This document shows, one piece after another, positions 11,400 to 25,466 of a stretch of DNA of 64,000 bases (its first letter is position 1; the number at the start of each line of letters is the position of its first letter). A program made the translations under genes and the position numbers. This stretch comes from Linyphia triangularis (lineage: Eukaryota; Arthropoda; Arachnida; Araneae; Linyphiidae). Location of the stretch: positions 91,666,466-91,730,465 of the forward strand of contig OZ021729.1 of the NCBI GenBank assembly GCA_963978545.1, written 5' to 3'. The notes beneath the pieces are model-generated. The model ran no database searches. It was given only the letters and a program-made list of their open reading frames with translations, and was not told the origin of the DNA.

Positions 11400-12600
11400 G
11401 ACTTATTTTTACTGTAAGTTTTTATTTTAAATTATCATTCCATCCAGTTAAACTGCAGAACATTGCAGTCGCCAATTTTTTTACAATATTTTCGGAGCTA
11501 AAAATTTTACATGCTTTACGAACTATTTGAAACTAGAAACACATATTTACCAAGAAACTGTATATTCAATTAAAATTCACGTTCAAGAATCTTCATTTTA
11601 TTCTTGTACAAGTCATTTTTATACAGCTTAATTTGATTTTTATACAAGAACCAAATGACTCTTTTTCCTTGTTTATAAATTTTTTGGTGCTATTTCGAAA
11701 ACTTTAAGTCCGTTTTTCAACATGTCTTCACTCCTAAGAAAGTTATAAAAACACTAATTTTCCATAGTACAGTTGTATCCAGTATTATTTTTGAAATCAA
11801 ATTTTCAAATTGATGGATTCTAATAGTACAAGTTACCACATTTTTTACTAATAAGTGAAATACCTGTAACTTGGCGTGTTATGTTAACAACTGCCATGAA
11901 AATCCAAAAGAGTAAAAAAAAAGTTTGCCATTATTTTCATTTATAGTATTTTTTTTTTTTTATTATTGAAACCTTTTTTTTTAGTTCAGATTAATTTATA
12001 TTCCGCTAGAAATTTTACTTTCTCATTTTCAAGAACACTTGTTACTTCTTTGAACAACTTGTACATCTGTCATTCATAAAGTTGGCGACATTTATTACCA
12101 AAGAAAATAAAATGGATCGTTTTAACAAATTCTTCCAAATTATCAAAGCACTATAGAAACCAAATATAATTTAATTTTGTTTATACATTTGGTTTAATTT
12201 TCCTTGTTTGGTTTAATGTTTATTCCTGTTCAATTAAAACGCTAATCTAATTTTCTTTGAACTACTTTTTAAAAAAATAATTTTAGTTTAGTAAGAACAG
12301 TCGGGCTGCGATGTGAGCATACAGTCTGCTAGGACGAACTATTATTAACTTGAAAGGCTTAAAAAGCTTCTATTTTGTATTATTATTTTTTCTCATGTTT
12401 ATTTCATGTCCTCCTATATACCTGTAAAGGTATTTTTATTTTGCATTCGTCTTTAACAAATTACATATACTCAAGATCACAAGCATAGGCAATGCTTTAG
12501 TGTCTGGTCATGCAAATATAGCTTTTGCCATTACATAGTTAATACAATATTTACAATATTTATATTTTTTCAGGATAATAATAATAATAAAACAAAACAA
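11400..12600. other. AT-rich stretch without recognisable gene
   Basis: Only short frames and homopolymer runs (for example T runs near 11949-11960). Nothing assignable was seen. Confidence 0.5.
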
Positions 12601-13289
12601 AAAAAGGATTATTTTTCGAAATTCCTTTGCAATTTTCTTTTTGCTTTTTTAATTGCCTTTCTATTTCAATGTTGTGATTTCTTACACCAGTTTTCTCAAC
12701 AAATGTGTTCTATTGGGTTCAAATGTGGTGACTGAGATGGTGTTTTTAAATTTTAAATTATAGATTTTAGCGGTACCAGAGGCAAATATTTAATAAAGTG
12801 TATTTGGACTATTATTGTGATAAGAAATAATGTTCGTAATAATCTAATTTTGGTCTGACAATTTTATTTAATCGTTCAAAATATGCAAATAGAGTTCATG
12901 ATCATTTTTTTATGTGACTACGAGACGTTTTAAATAACAAATGGATGATAAGAATTGCAAAATCAAATATTACAAACAATCAATATTTTACATGTTTCCA
13001 CAATGCAAAAATTTAAAAAAGAAAAAAAGCCAGAAAATAATTCTATTATTGTGCATTTATCAGAAAATGTTAAGTCGAGCGAAAACCATTGTAGTATTTT
13101 TTTCTTTAGCTCTATGAATTTATATTTTTATAAAAATAAAACGATTCAATACTTTTTTTTAAGTATTATATTTCATTCAGAATTAATAAAAAAAAATACA
13201 TGAGTTATTATTCTAATTCAATATTAAACTGAAGAACTATTTTTTCTACACATTTTTAAACTGTACGAACACTTTTGGGAACCACTGTA
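12600..13289 (-). pseudogene. Tc1/mariner transposase remnant with one terminal repeat
   Basis: Read on the minus strand, the end at 13287 begins CAGTGGTTCCCAAAAGTGTT with an adjacent TA, as in Tc1-like terminal repeats. About 550 bases inward the minus strand encodes KTPSQSPHLNPIEHI (about 12690-12750), the signature around the last catalytic Glu of the DD34E transposase (S-P-D-L-N-P-I-E), followed by ENW and a Lys-rich tail. Most of the earlier coding sequence is unrecognisable and has stops. The opposite terminal repeat was not found, so the copy is truncated or badly decayed. Confidence 0.7.
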
Positions 13290-13353
13290 TATCATAGAAT
13301 TTCAAAATAATTAGGTCATTATATAAAAACAAGAGTAATAGGTGCTCTATTAT

Positions 13354-13547
13354 CACATCAAAATGATCTTCACAGCCGCGTCGAGAACTTTTTGCAGAAA
13401 CATTGTCTCGTTTCATGACTTAGCACCACTTCTTGCGATATTTGCGTGTTTAGCAACACTGATAAATAATTTAGCAGCATTGGAAATTGAAGAATTCTTA
13501 CAATTCGGGACGACTGAATGTTTGTACTCTGAATTTGAGGTCATAAT
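13354..13547 (-). pseudogene. Second decayed THAP domain (N-terminal half clear)
   Basis: The minus strand from 13547 reads MTSNSEYKHSVVPNCKNSSI followed by SNAAKLFISVAKHANIARSG, which has the shape of a THAP N-terminus (C-x-V-P-x-C-x-N, then K-L-F-x-S-V-P). The first zinc-ligand Cys is replaced by Ser (KHS). After a frameshift the other half appears as NVSAKSSRRGCEDHFDV, giving the C-x-x-H pair (CEDH). The open frame extends upstream only through a 42-base A/T tract. A different THAP remnant lies at 10415-10646, so two copies of this class lie within 3 kb. Confidence 0.65.
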
Positions 13548-13572
13548 TTTAAATCGATTAAAAGTATACAAG

Positions 13573-13575
<3 letters not shown>

Positions 13576-13617
<42 letters not shown>
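13576..13617. repeat. Poly(A) tract, 42 bases
   Basis: One of the longest homopolymers in the window. It creates false poly-Lys and poly-Phe frames. Confidence 0.95.
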
Positions 13618-13619
<2 letters not shown>

Positions 13620-14877
13620 CAAAACTTGCTATAGCAATGCGAATAAATTCACAATAGTTTCCAAAGATCGCACGAAGCAAAAGTCGGATTATGACGTAGG
13701 GGGACGTCACAGCTAAGCTAGTCCCGCTTTTGCCGCTTCTTAAACGTGAGAAATTGAAAAGGGTATAACTCGAGAAATATTGAATGGATTTCAAAAAAAA
13801 TTCTAGTTTTGTTTGTCTTTCGTCCCTCTTAATAAAATAAAAAAAAAATTAAAAATGCTCTACTTGACCATTCTGAGATTACGGGAATCACCAACACCCC
13901 ATTAAAAAATCATCAAAAATAATCTGCCGCAATCATACCTCACAAACAAAATCGAATTTAATATAAGGGATTTAAAATTACAATTCCAAACTCTGTTTCT
14001 ATAAAGAATAATGAAAATAATATTCAAAATAGACCTTATTGTAAATGAACAACTAAATTCTAAAAATAAATATCGAAGTCTCATATTTGATGCCTTTTAA
14101 TCAACAAAAAGCAAAGAATTTTAAAGTAAATCGTTGAGAATGAAATAAGAAATGAAAATGCAATAAATGTGTCTTCTTCTATCCAATCCTCGATAATCTC
14201 AGGCATCAGGCGCCGAAATTCACCACGCAAGAAAAGTCTGCTGAGTCTGCTTTAAACAAACAAACTAAAAAACAAACAAAAATGGAAATATAAAAATTAA
14301 CAAATTACCAGAACTCAAAAAGGAGAAAATCGCTGGAAAAAAAAGTTGAAATTCGCCAGAAAAAAAACTTTTTACTTTTTTGGCAAAGAACTCTACAAAA
14401 TTATATTTCTGTCATTTTTTTACTGTTTAATATTGTATACCCTAGAAAAGTAAAGCAAAAAAAGAATTATCGATCTTATATTTTATTAGAGGCGTTATTA
14501 AAACATTAATGATATGTATTAATTTATTCATTCTTATCTAAAAGAGCAAATCCTTTTTCTGGATCATCACCACTTTTTTTTTTTTTTTTTTAAAGCAGGA
14601 ATCTGTGAAATTACATTATAAGATTTTAATCAGTTTCTTTTATTTGAGGAATATTGACTTATTTAATTGCTTTTTAGTATCATCTTCTTCTGTCTTTTCT
14701 ACATGCTTTTAGTCATATTAATTTATACGAAAACATTCAATTTTACATTAAATCTGTATATAATATGCCTGCCATGTCTCATGTGTCATTTTCTCTGTGT
14801 CTCTCTTTCTTCATTTAATATATTGCTACGAAATATTTACAAATATACAGAAATTCGTAACATTTATAAAAGAAAAA
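13620..14877. other. AT-rich stretch without recognisable gene
   Basis: A GC-richer patch at 13685-13745 has GACGTAGGGGGACGTCAC. The rest is low-complexity, with a T run at 14575-14591. No gene seen. Confidence 0.5.
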
Positions 14878-14980
14878 CAATCTACTACTTAAAATATCTA
14901 TATGAATATACTGTCCACTCCTTTCTTAATATTTTTAACAAATTTAAGAGATAAAAAATATCTTAACTGATTTAAGTAAC
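14878..14980 (+). repeat. Direct repeat, first copy
   Basis: CAATCTACTACTTAAAATAT through CTGTCCACTCCTTTCTTAAT and TCTTAACTGATTTAAG. An almost identical ~105-bp copy lies 585 bases downstream at 15462-15570. The pair could be a local duplication or the flanks of an inserted segment. Confidence 0.8.
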
Positions 14981-15461
14981 GTAAAATGGCAATACATCCT
15001 CCTCCATTTTGATTTGTCCAATTTTCCCTATCCTGAAATTTTAAAAACTTCAAATTTTAACCAAAAACTCTTATGTTATTTCATTGATTACATGAGTGTA
15101 AGCTTGTAACAATCTACTCAGAATTTATTTTGTTAGCTTAGTAAAAATAAAACACTACAGTTTTTATAGTGAGTTTTATTTATCTGATAGAAACAAAAAA
15201 TATTATCATGAACCATTCAACACTAGACGATATGTTGATACTGACCACAATATGTTGACACTGACCACCATATTGTGAGTTGGGATACAATCTGCATCTT
15301 TAGAAGTAAAATCATCAATGCGAAAACTTTAAAAAAAAAAAAAATTCCAATAGATCAAGCAGCCCCTAATCTGAAGTGTAGAAACGTTGCTTTTTTAACC
15401 CTTTCAATACTAAAATCTTTATCCATTCAGTCCGAAAGTATCAGTTGTATTTATCATGTAA

Positions 15462-15570
15462 CAATCTATTACTTAAAATATATATATGAATATACTGTCC
15501 ACTCCTTTCTTAATATATTCAACTAATTTAAGAGATAAAAAAATATCTTAACTGATTTAAGGAAGCATAA
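15462..15570 (+). repeat. Direct repeat, second copy
   Basis: Matches 14878-14980 with a few substitutions and small indels. The sequence between the two (14981-15461) shows no coding sequence or primer-binding site that would mark the pair as LTRs. Confidence 0.8.
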
Positions 15571-18500
15571 AATATTTTCAAAAGCGTAAGAAAGAACAGG
15601 TAATAACAGTGAACTGACAAAAGAGGGAAAATTTTTCTGAAGTTTGAAGTCTTTTTCGAATATTAAATTGGAGTTGAATTTATTTGTTTGTCATGTTTTC
15701 ATAGAATAAAGGTAATTATAAAAAACTGAATACCAGTGCTTTACTACGAAAGTTTTCCGTGTGCATTTTAGCAATCAAAAGACATTAATGTATTCTACAT
15801 TTGGAACGCTCGACCTCTTTTTGACGCCTTAAATTAGTTAATCGTGATCGGATGGCTGACTTTTTCTATGGTTGTCCTTATTGATATTTGTTGTTTGTAA
15901 AAGATATTTTTAGTGTATGGAAATAGCCGAGGAGATGGCTCGTAAATGTGAATTATTCATTGTTTAATTTTTAGAATCCTAATTTACAATGAAGCATATA
16001 AGGGGTATGTTATTTTTTAAATACTTTTTCGATTTCCCAAAATATTTCAGGATAATTCAGGAAACTTGGGTGATAATTAAAAAAAAAAAAAAAAAAAAAC
16101 TTATTTGGTTAACTTAAGTATAATTGATGCGAAAAGAAATTTCCAAACTTGGTTATTACAAGGTCTTTTAGATGACAATTCATGATTTAATTGTCTGAAA
16201 ATTGTGCTCGATATAATCGGCAAAACCAAATGTTGTAATTTGGAGAATTTTTTATCAATATTTGAAAGTATGCGAATTTCGATGTACGGCTCTAGTAGGT
16301 TTGTAATTATTCAATAGTTATTATTTGTCCAAAAATTACTTTAAGAGGTTATTATCATTTAAATATTTGTTATTCTCTTGTCGTTTTTACGTATAGTTGT
16401 TTTAAGAGTTATTGATAATTCACCATTTATCTTATTATGTTCTTTTCAATACTTCTTATAGAATATTAATTACTGTACTATATTAAACTGTTTTTATTGA
16501 TAGTCATTTAAAATAAGATAAGAGATATAGAGTTCCACCACTGCAATAAAGCTATTTAATTGTATTTCTAATAATTGTATGATTTCCTTTCTTTTCGAAT
16601 ATGAAAATGCGGTATGATTAATTTTCCTTAACATTTTTTCCTGTTTTTGAGTATCTAAAATAACGGAAAATATAGTACACCAGTGAGTTATTCCAGGGTT
16701 TTTTTTCTTTGAGTAATACGAAAGGAAATTCTTACCATCTCTGCTCTTAATCCAAATTCACTATTACATTTATAAAAACTACATATACTCCCCAAAGATC
16801 AAATTTAATATGTGTGTTCTATAAATATATTTTATAAAATAATGGGTTCTCTGTAAATTTCGTGCAGGAATAAGGGCTTGATGTTAAGGCATGTCGAATA
16901 ATTAAGTAGCAACTTCGCAAAAAGATGAAATTGGAAATTAAAAGCGGTCTTCGCATTAATCACAGTCTAGAATAAATTCCCTCATCTCAACCAGAAATCT
17001 TTTTATGATAAACGATTGGTTACGCTCCAAATTCTCGAATTAAGTTTAATTCCGGTGCATTCTTTTTCTGTTTATTATTAAAGGGAACTTGGAGATGAAA
17101 TTATGGCGAAATATATTCATTATTCTCGAAAAGGAAGAAATTGCTTTTAAGCCCCCCCCCCCCCCCACTAAAAACAAACGGCCGAGTCATTATTGTAATG
17201 CCTCTCTCCTCCTTGAAAGGTTTCTTTTAACAGCATTGATGATTAAAATATATTGAACCTAAAGTAATAAACAAGAAAATACGAGGCGGAGCGACAGAAT
17301 GAGAAGAGAAAAAAAAAAATCACGGCGCTTCCTTTTCGCAATTATAAAACGTAATTTCGAAAATCTTTTTTTTTCCTAAAAAAAAAAAAAATCTTGTTTC
17401 ATTATTTTGTAACGGGGAGGAGCGGAAAAGGAGAAGAGATAAAAAAAAAATTTTAACTGCGATGCAACGGAATATATATATTTTTTAGCCTTCTTTGTCC
17501 GCATATAATTACTGAAATATTTTTTCCAACCTCTACCTTTAACATGCGGAGGGTATTTTAGATATCTAACGAAAAAGAGAGAGAGAGACAAAAAATAATA
17601 ATAAGAGGATAAAATACGTCTGTGTGTGTATCAAAAAGCGGCAAATTTATTTCCTTATCCGGTGCATATTTTAATGAACCCACGGAGCTTTGCGATTGGC
17701 TGATTAGTTCGAACGCGCTGAGGGAAATAAAATAAGGAGTAAGAGAGGGGGGGGGGGGGTATTAAAAAAAATAATGTGACTCGCTTTTATCATCCAATCT
17801 TTTTAGTAGTGACAGAAAACATTACAGGATGCTGCAGAACAGAGATGTAGAAGTAGAGATTGGTGAAGAGAGAGAGAAAAGAAAAAAAAACATTACCTGC
17901 GAGTTAGATTACTGATAGTTTTTTATTCCTTTGAGTTATTTTTTTGTATTAGTATTGAACGAAAATATTTCTTGCGATAATTTGATGGTATGTGAGAAAT
18001 TCTATTCAGGATTCATTTGCATTTTTTAGTTATGATATTAAAAAGATCGCGAGTGAATAACAAGTTAATTGGATTTGCTATGACTCTAGGAACTAAGTTC
18101 GAAAAGAAATGTTTTCTTGATATTTTAAAATAATTTCATTTCATATTCGGATATGATACATTTTTATTTTTTACTGAAGTTAATTAAGTTTTATAAATTC
18201 CATCGTATTTATATTTATTCCAATTAATTTTTCGTAGCTCTATTTTAAAACTTCACTTTACACTATATTGGTTACAATAGATTGTTTTTGGTTAGTTTTA
18301 ATATAGTTAGTTAACTATTAACATCGTGTCCTATATTATTTTATAATTATTTTTTGAAAGAGATTTGTCTTCTAATCTTAGAAATTATTATTTGTACGAC
18401 TCCTAAAAAATCCTTCTTAATTCTTGCTAATTAATTATATTCCCATTCAATTCAAATTAAGAGTTTTTTAAATAAACTTTCACGGAATGTTTGTTATTTT

Positions 18501-18739
18501 ATCCCATCAATGGAGGTATATTTATTGTGAAAAAAATTGCCTCTAATTATATCACTTTTTCAAATAAAATATTAATAACATATATAACATAACGTATAAA
18601 TATTTTATTTCGCCTCAATATTCAGTAAAAAATATTTATTTTCATTTTAGAGTCAGTTTATTTAAAATAAAATGTGTATATCTATCAATATTATACGCTT
18701 CTTGAAAATTAATTTTTTTAATACGCTTTACAATGTTTT
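15571..18739. other. Long unique region, no gene; non-coding block at 16980-17900
   Basis: No gene seen. From about 16980 to 17900 the sequence is less AT-biased, with purine- and pyrimidine-rich runs, a 15-C run (17152-17166), a 13-G run (17747-17759), CGGCCGAGTC, a GATTGGCTGATTAG word and several AATTA/TAATT words. It resembles constrained non-coding DNA more than repeat; that is inference from composition only. Confidence 0.45.
17152..17166. repeat. Poly(C) run, 15 bases
   Basis: The joint-longest of more than a dozen G/C homopolymers of 10-15 bases in this AT-rich window. Confidence 0.95.
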
Positions 18740-20108
18740 GATTACAACTTTATAAAATTATCCATCCAAATTTAAAATTATCTCACCAACATTAAATATC
18801 ATCCCATCCAGATTCTAATTAGTAATTACATATCCAAATTAATAATCATCCCACCGACATTAAATATCCCATTTAGATTCTAATCATTCGCTCAAATTAA
18901 TAATAATTCATGTAAATTAGTAATCTAAAAAAAAAAAAATTACATATCCAAATTAATAATCATCCCACCGACATTAAATATCCCATTTAGATTCTAATCA
19001 TTCGCACAAATTAATAATAATTCATGTAAATTAGTAATCTAAAAAAATAAATAATTACATATCCAAATTAATAATCATCCCACCGACATTAAATATCCCA
19101 TTTAGATTCTAATCATTCGCTCAAATTAATAATAATTCATGTAAATTAGTAATCTAAAAAAAAAAAAAATTACATATCCAAATTAATAATCATCCCACCG
19201 ACATTAAATATCCCATTTAGATTCTAATCATTCGCTCAAATTAATAATAATTCATGTAAATTAGTAATCTAAAAAAATAAATAATTACATATCCAAATTA
19301 ATAATCATCCCACCGACATTAAATATCCCATTTAGATTCTAATCATTCGCTCAAATTAATAATAATTCATGTAAATTAGTAATCTAAAAAAATAAATAAT
19401 TACATATCCAAATTAATAATCATCCCACCGACATTAAATATCCCATTTAGATTCTAATCATTCTCTCAAATTAATAATAATTCATGTAAATTAGTAATCT
19501 AAAAAAATAAATAATTACATATCCAAATTAATAATCATACCACCGACATTAAATATCCCATTTAGATTCTAATCATTCGCTCAAATTAATAATAATTCAT
19601 GTAAATTAGTAATCTAAAAAAATAAATAATTACATATCCAAATTAATAATCATCCCACCGACATTAAATATCCCATTTAGATTCTAATCATTCACTCAAA
19701 TTAATAATAATTCATGTAAATTAGTAATCTAAAAAAATAAATAATTACATATCCAAATTAATAATCATCCCACCGACATTAAATATCCCATATAGATTCT
19801 AATCATTCGCTCAAATTAATAATAATTCATGTAAATTAGTAATCTAAAAAAATAAATAATTACATATCCAAATTAATAATCATCCCACCGACATTAAATA
19901 TCCCATTTAGATTCTAATCATTCACTCAAATTAATAATAATTCATGTAAATTAGTAATCTAAAAAAAAAAAAAAAAAAATTACATATCCAAATTAATAAT
20001 CATCCCACCGATATTAAATATCCCATTTAGATTCTAATCATTCACTCAAATTAATAATAATTCATGTAAATTAGTAATCTAAAAATAATTACATATCCAA
20101 ATTAATAA
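18740..20108 (+). repeat. 115-bp satellite array (about 11 clear units)
   Basis: Unit words are TACATATCCAAATTAATAAT, CATCCCACCGACATTAAATA, TCCCATTTAGATTCTAATCA, CTCAAATTAATAATAATTCA and TGTAAATTAGTAATCT. Successive TACATATCC positions are 18827, 18941, 19056, 19171, 19286, 19401, 19516, 19631, 19746, 19861, 19981 and 20090, so the period is 114-115 with one 120 and one 109. The differences are confined mainly to the A-rich linker, which is either AAATAAATAAT or pure A. The array is cut at 20108 by a transposon and resumes at 21556. Confidence 0.95.
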
Positions 20109-21555
20109 CACAGGCCTGCAAAATTTGAGTCATAGAAAAATGTTTGCAATGTAATGACTGAATTTTATATTATTTAGGGCGATGATTTCAAATATGGCAT
20201 CTATTTTTCTCTATCACGTAAAGATTTTTCACAAAATGGGCTTGAATATATGGGCAAGAAAGACTACTGTACATATTCTAGTGAAAAGAAGATATTTTCA
20301 AAATGTTTTCAAGGGTTTTATTTACATATTAATTAATACATCAAACAACTGGAGATGATTTGATATAAGTATAAGTATTTGATATAAGTATATTAATTAA
20401 AAATTATGTTCATTAGAAAAGTTAATCGTTACCATTGTTTAATACATCCTGGATTCATATATCCTTAATGCTTTCTTATAACTTTTCCCTTAAATCTCAT
20501 TTTGGCACTTAGTTTGGTGTCGTTCCATCTAACTTGGTATCTATGCTCCACCTCCTTGGTATCTTGGTGAAATCTTTCACTCAGTTCTTCTCTAATTGCA
20601 CCAAGATTTGGGGGAAAGTAATCCAAATGCGAATTTAAAAAATGCTTTTTCAAACTTATTGAACAACCCAAGTCTTTGAATTTCATTAACATGTTTCCAT
20701 GATAGATTTATAGTTGGGGTCCTTAGAGTTCCAGAAGAATTTTTTGATGACTCCCTCTTTTTCACTCGAAAGCATTTTATTTTCAAACACTTCGTCTTTA
20801 ATGTTTCCAAAAATCCGGACCAACGAAAAAGTCTTCCTTTATATTTGCTTCCGACAGTATTGGAAACTTGTTGCTTATGTATTTAAAGTACTCATACTTT
20901 GATAGAGCTTTAACAAATTGTTTCATCAAGCCAAGCTTGATGTAAAGTGGAGGCAACAGGACTTTTTTGGAATGATTGAAACTTTCCTTTTTTTTCAGGT
21001 GTACCTTTCATTTTTATTTCCAGGTGTTAATGCTTTCCTTTAGGACCACTCATTTTTGATTCAATGATTCTTTTTTTTTTTTATCCCTACTGTAATATTC
21101 ACACAAGAAGGAAAGTTACTTTGTGTATCCTGTTTGTTGTCCAAGAATCATGGAAAGAACTGTTAGGTCACTGCATATCATCCATCCGTGTTCTTTATAT
21201 TTCAAATGGGTGAGGATCAAAGCTAAATTTTCGCAAAATTCTTTCAGGTACACAGAATGCTTTAATGGCACTTGCTACCATTATGCAGAAGCCCCGCTTT
21301 AAGGTTTCTTTGTGAGAAGTAAATAAAGAGCCGCCAATAATTTTTTAGTGGCATATAAGACGCACCCTAATGCTTATCCCCTTCGTTAATTAACACATTA
21401 GATTGGTTACTACGAAAATAAAAAAATTCAATTTATGAAGTTTTTAAGTTTTAAAATTTTAAATTTTTTGAAAAAATGGTACGTCATGGAATTTTTTTTA
21501 CTATTTTTCCTGAAATCAGCGTCCAAAAATCTCTTTTTTTGGTTGCAGGCCTGTG
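20109..21555 (-). mobile_element. DNA transposon inside the satellite (TAA TSD)
   Basis: A 1,447-bp insertion with perfect 13-bp terminal inverted repeats, CACAGGCCTGCAA at the left and TTGCAGGCCTGTG at the right. The satellite sequence AATTAATAATCATCCC is split so that TAA is present on both sides (20106-20108 and 21556-21558), a 3-bp target-site duplication. A 3-bp TWA duplication is typical of PIF/Harbinger, but CACAGGCC ends are not the usual Harbinger ends, so I leave the superfamily open. A decayed minus-strand ORF lies inside. Confidence 0.9.
20465..21225 (-). pseudogene. Decayed ORF of the satellite-borne transposon
   Basis: Collinear coding pieces on the minus strand, in order: HPFEI / YKEHGWMICSDLTVLSMILG then QQTGYTK, stop, PSFLCEYYSRD (about 21225-21080); VLLPPLYIKLGLMKQFVKAL then SKYEYFKYISNKFPILSEAN and IKEDFFVGPDF (20960-20810); FKDLGCSISLKKHFLNSHLD then YFPPNLGAIREELSERFHQD and TKEVEHRYQVRWNDTKL (20690-20500). 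These motifs (LPP.xIKLGLMK, SLKxHFL.SHLD.FP.NLG, ERFHQD) belong, from memory, to an uncharacterised ORF family abundant in arthropod genomes. Stops and frameshifts separate the pieces. The element ends above tie this ORF to a defined transposon. Confidence 0.8.
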
Positions 21556-21558
21556 TAA

Positions 21559-21790
21559 TCATCCCACCAACATTAAATATCCCATCCAGATTTTAATCAT
21601 TCATTTAAATTAATAATTGTTTGAATTATTTAAATTAGTTAATCTATAAAAATTAATAATTACACGTCCAAATTAATAATCATCCCACCGACATTAAATA
21701 TCCCATTCAGATTCTAATCACTCATTCAAATTAATAATGATACATTTAAATTAGTAATCTACAAAAATTAATAATTATCCGTTCCAAATA
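21559..21790 (+). repeat. Diverged continuation of the 115-bp satellite
   Basis: Two units with the same word order (AATCATCCCACCAACATTAA, CCATCCAGATTTTAATCATT) but more substitutions than the units left of the transposon, as expected at an array edge. Confidence 0.85.
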
Positions 21791-22070
21791 AATAATCATC
21801 CAAACAAAATAGCAATCATTCATTCAAATAAATAATCATTCATTCAAATAAATAATCATTCATTCAAATAAATAATCATCCAAACAAAATAGCAATCATT
21901 CATTCAAATAAATAATCATTCATTCAAATAAATAATCATCTAAACAAAATAGCAATCATTCATTCAAATAAATAATCATTCATTCAAATAAATAATCATT
22001 CATTCAAATAAATAATCATTCATTCAAATAAATAATCATTCATTCAAATAAATAATCATTCATCCAAATA
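21791..22070 (+). repeat. 20-bp minisatellite abutting the satellite
   Basis: Repeats of AATAATCATTCATTCAAATA, about 13 units, with interspersed variants carrying CATCCAAACAAAATAGCAAT. The monomer resembles part of the neighbouring 115-bp unit (AATAATCAT, CTCAAATTAATAAT), so it may have arisen from it. Confidence 0.9.
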
Positions 22071-23046
22071 AGTCAAACAATATTTTAATTCTGCTTCTTT
22101 AAAAATAAAAGTTTTTTCATGTTCACAGCGATGTTTTTTATTATAATAGTTTATCAATGTTGAACTAATTCTAAATTGAATTCTCTTGAAAAGTCTTACG
22201 TTAAATTAAACTTTGTATATTTTGTTCTATTTAAACACTGAAGCATTTTAAAGTTTGTATTTGTCTATCTAATAACAAAGTAAATTTTATTACAATATTA
22301 TATAATCTAAGCCAACATACAAATTTATAATTAAAGTAAACTAATTATTAATTTAAAATTAAGTACATTATTGAATATGAATAATTAAACAATAAAAATT
22401 AATAACAGATACATTAACTAATAATTTTTCAAGATGGTTTTTAAATTTTCAATAATTTTATTTACGAATATAATAAATATCTGCAATCGTAGATATTTGC
22501 ACATTTATTATGAAAAGAATTTTTCATGGGATTATATCAATCAAAACATTTATAACTCAGAGTTCATACAATTTTTAAAGAAAATCATCTATACATTTAA
22601 CAGTTAACAAATAAATAGTTGGCAATATTCTTAGGATTATTACCAATCCTAAATATTGAATGAACATTTATAGGTTATACTGATTTTTCTTGGTTAATTT
22701 TTAGCTATTCAGTAATAACAAACATTGAATTTCTAAACTTACACAACTCCAAAAATTGAACAAGGCGTATTAATTTTTGAATCATAAATTTCCTACAAAA
22801 GAATCATTAATGTTATTCATTACTGTACTTGTATTAATTTAATGTACTAACATTGGAAAACAAATATTCGAAATATTTACACGTCCATTCAAAAATTAAT
22901 TTTATTGTTTTTTCAAGCTCTTGAATTAAAAGAAATTATTATACTTTTATTCCTTTTTTGCATTCAAAATATAAACAATAATTTTAACCAGAGTCTTATT
23001 AAGGAAAGTCTATTTTACTGAATGAGTATTTTCTCTTTTCAATTAG
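22071..23046. other. AT-rich stretch without recognisable gene
   Basis: No significant frames or repeats seen. A strong pyrimidine tract (TTTTCTCTTTTCAATTAG) closes it at 23046. Confidence 0.5.
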
Positions 23047-23101
23047 GTATAAAACAACAATTGAACATCAGAGATTAACAAAGTAATTCGTGTAATTGAA
23101 G
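23047..23101 (+). other. Possible non-coding exon (good splice sites, no open frame)
   Basis: An acceptor TTTTCTCTTTTCAATTAG is followed 55 bases later by a consensus donor GAAG/GTAAGTAC. All three frames of the 55 bases contain stops, so if real it is a UTR or lncRNA exon. Chance is possible in AT-rich DNA. Confidence 0.25.
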
Positions 23102-25149
<2,048 letters not shown>

Positions 25150-25466
25150 GGCCTCTTTCACACGAGGTTGATTCAACTTGTTTATCTGGCGGGTGAATAG
25201 GAGTGTAGCCATTTAGGAAATGATAGGGAATCGCCAGAACCTTTTCACACGCAGTCAACTCGTCCGCCCAGGCAGTTTGTTTACAGGCACAAGTGCCGCT
25301 AACTTTCTCATCCTAACTATAGTAGACTCAACATCGTACTGATATTACAGTTGGGAAAAGAGGTTGATTCCACAGGTTGCCTCATGTGAAAGTGCCAAGT
25401 CAACTTGCTGAGAGTTTACCAAGCAACTTAGTTGAATCAACTAAACCACCTCGTGTAAAAGAGGCC
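25150..25466. mobile_element. PIF/Harbinger-like MITE
   Basis: A 317-bp non-coding element with matching ends: GGCCTCTTTCACACGAGGTT at the left and the complement of GGCCTCTTTTACACGAGGTG at the right, with further inverted similarity through GATTCAACT. It is flanked by TAA on both sides (25147-25149 and 25467-25469). GGCCT-type ends plus a 3-bp TAA duplication are typical of PIF/Harbinger derivatives. It encodes nothing and would need a transposase from elsewhere. Confidence 0.85.

Noticed and set aside
13342..13716. 124-codon plus-strand frame
   Set aside because: Mirror of the decayed THAP sequence on the other strand, extended through a 42-base A run.
14878..15570. Direct repeats as a pair of short LTRs
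   Set aside because: No TG...CA ends, primer-binding site, polypurine tract or flanking duplication seen.
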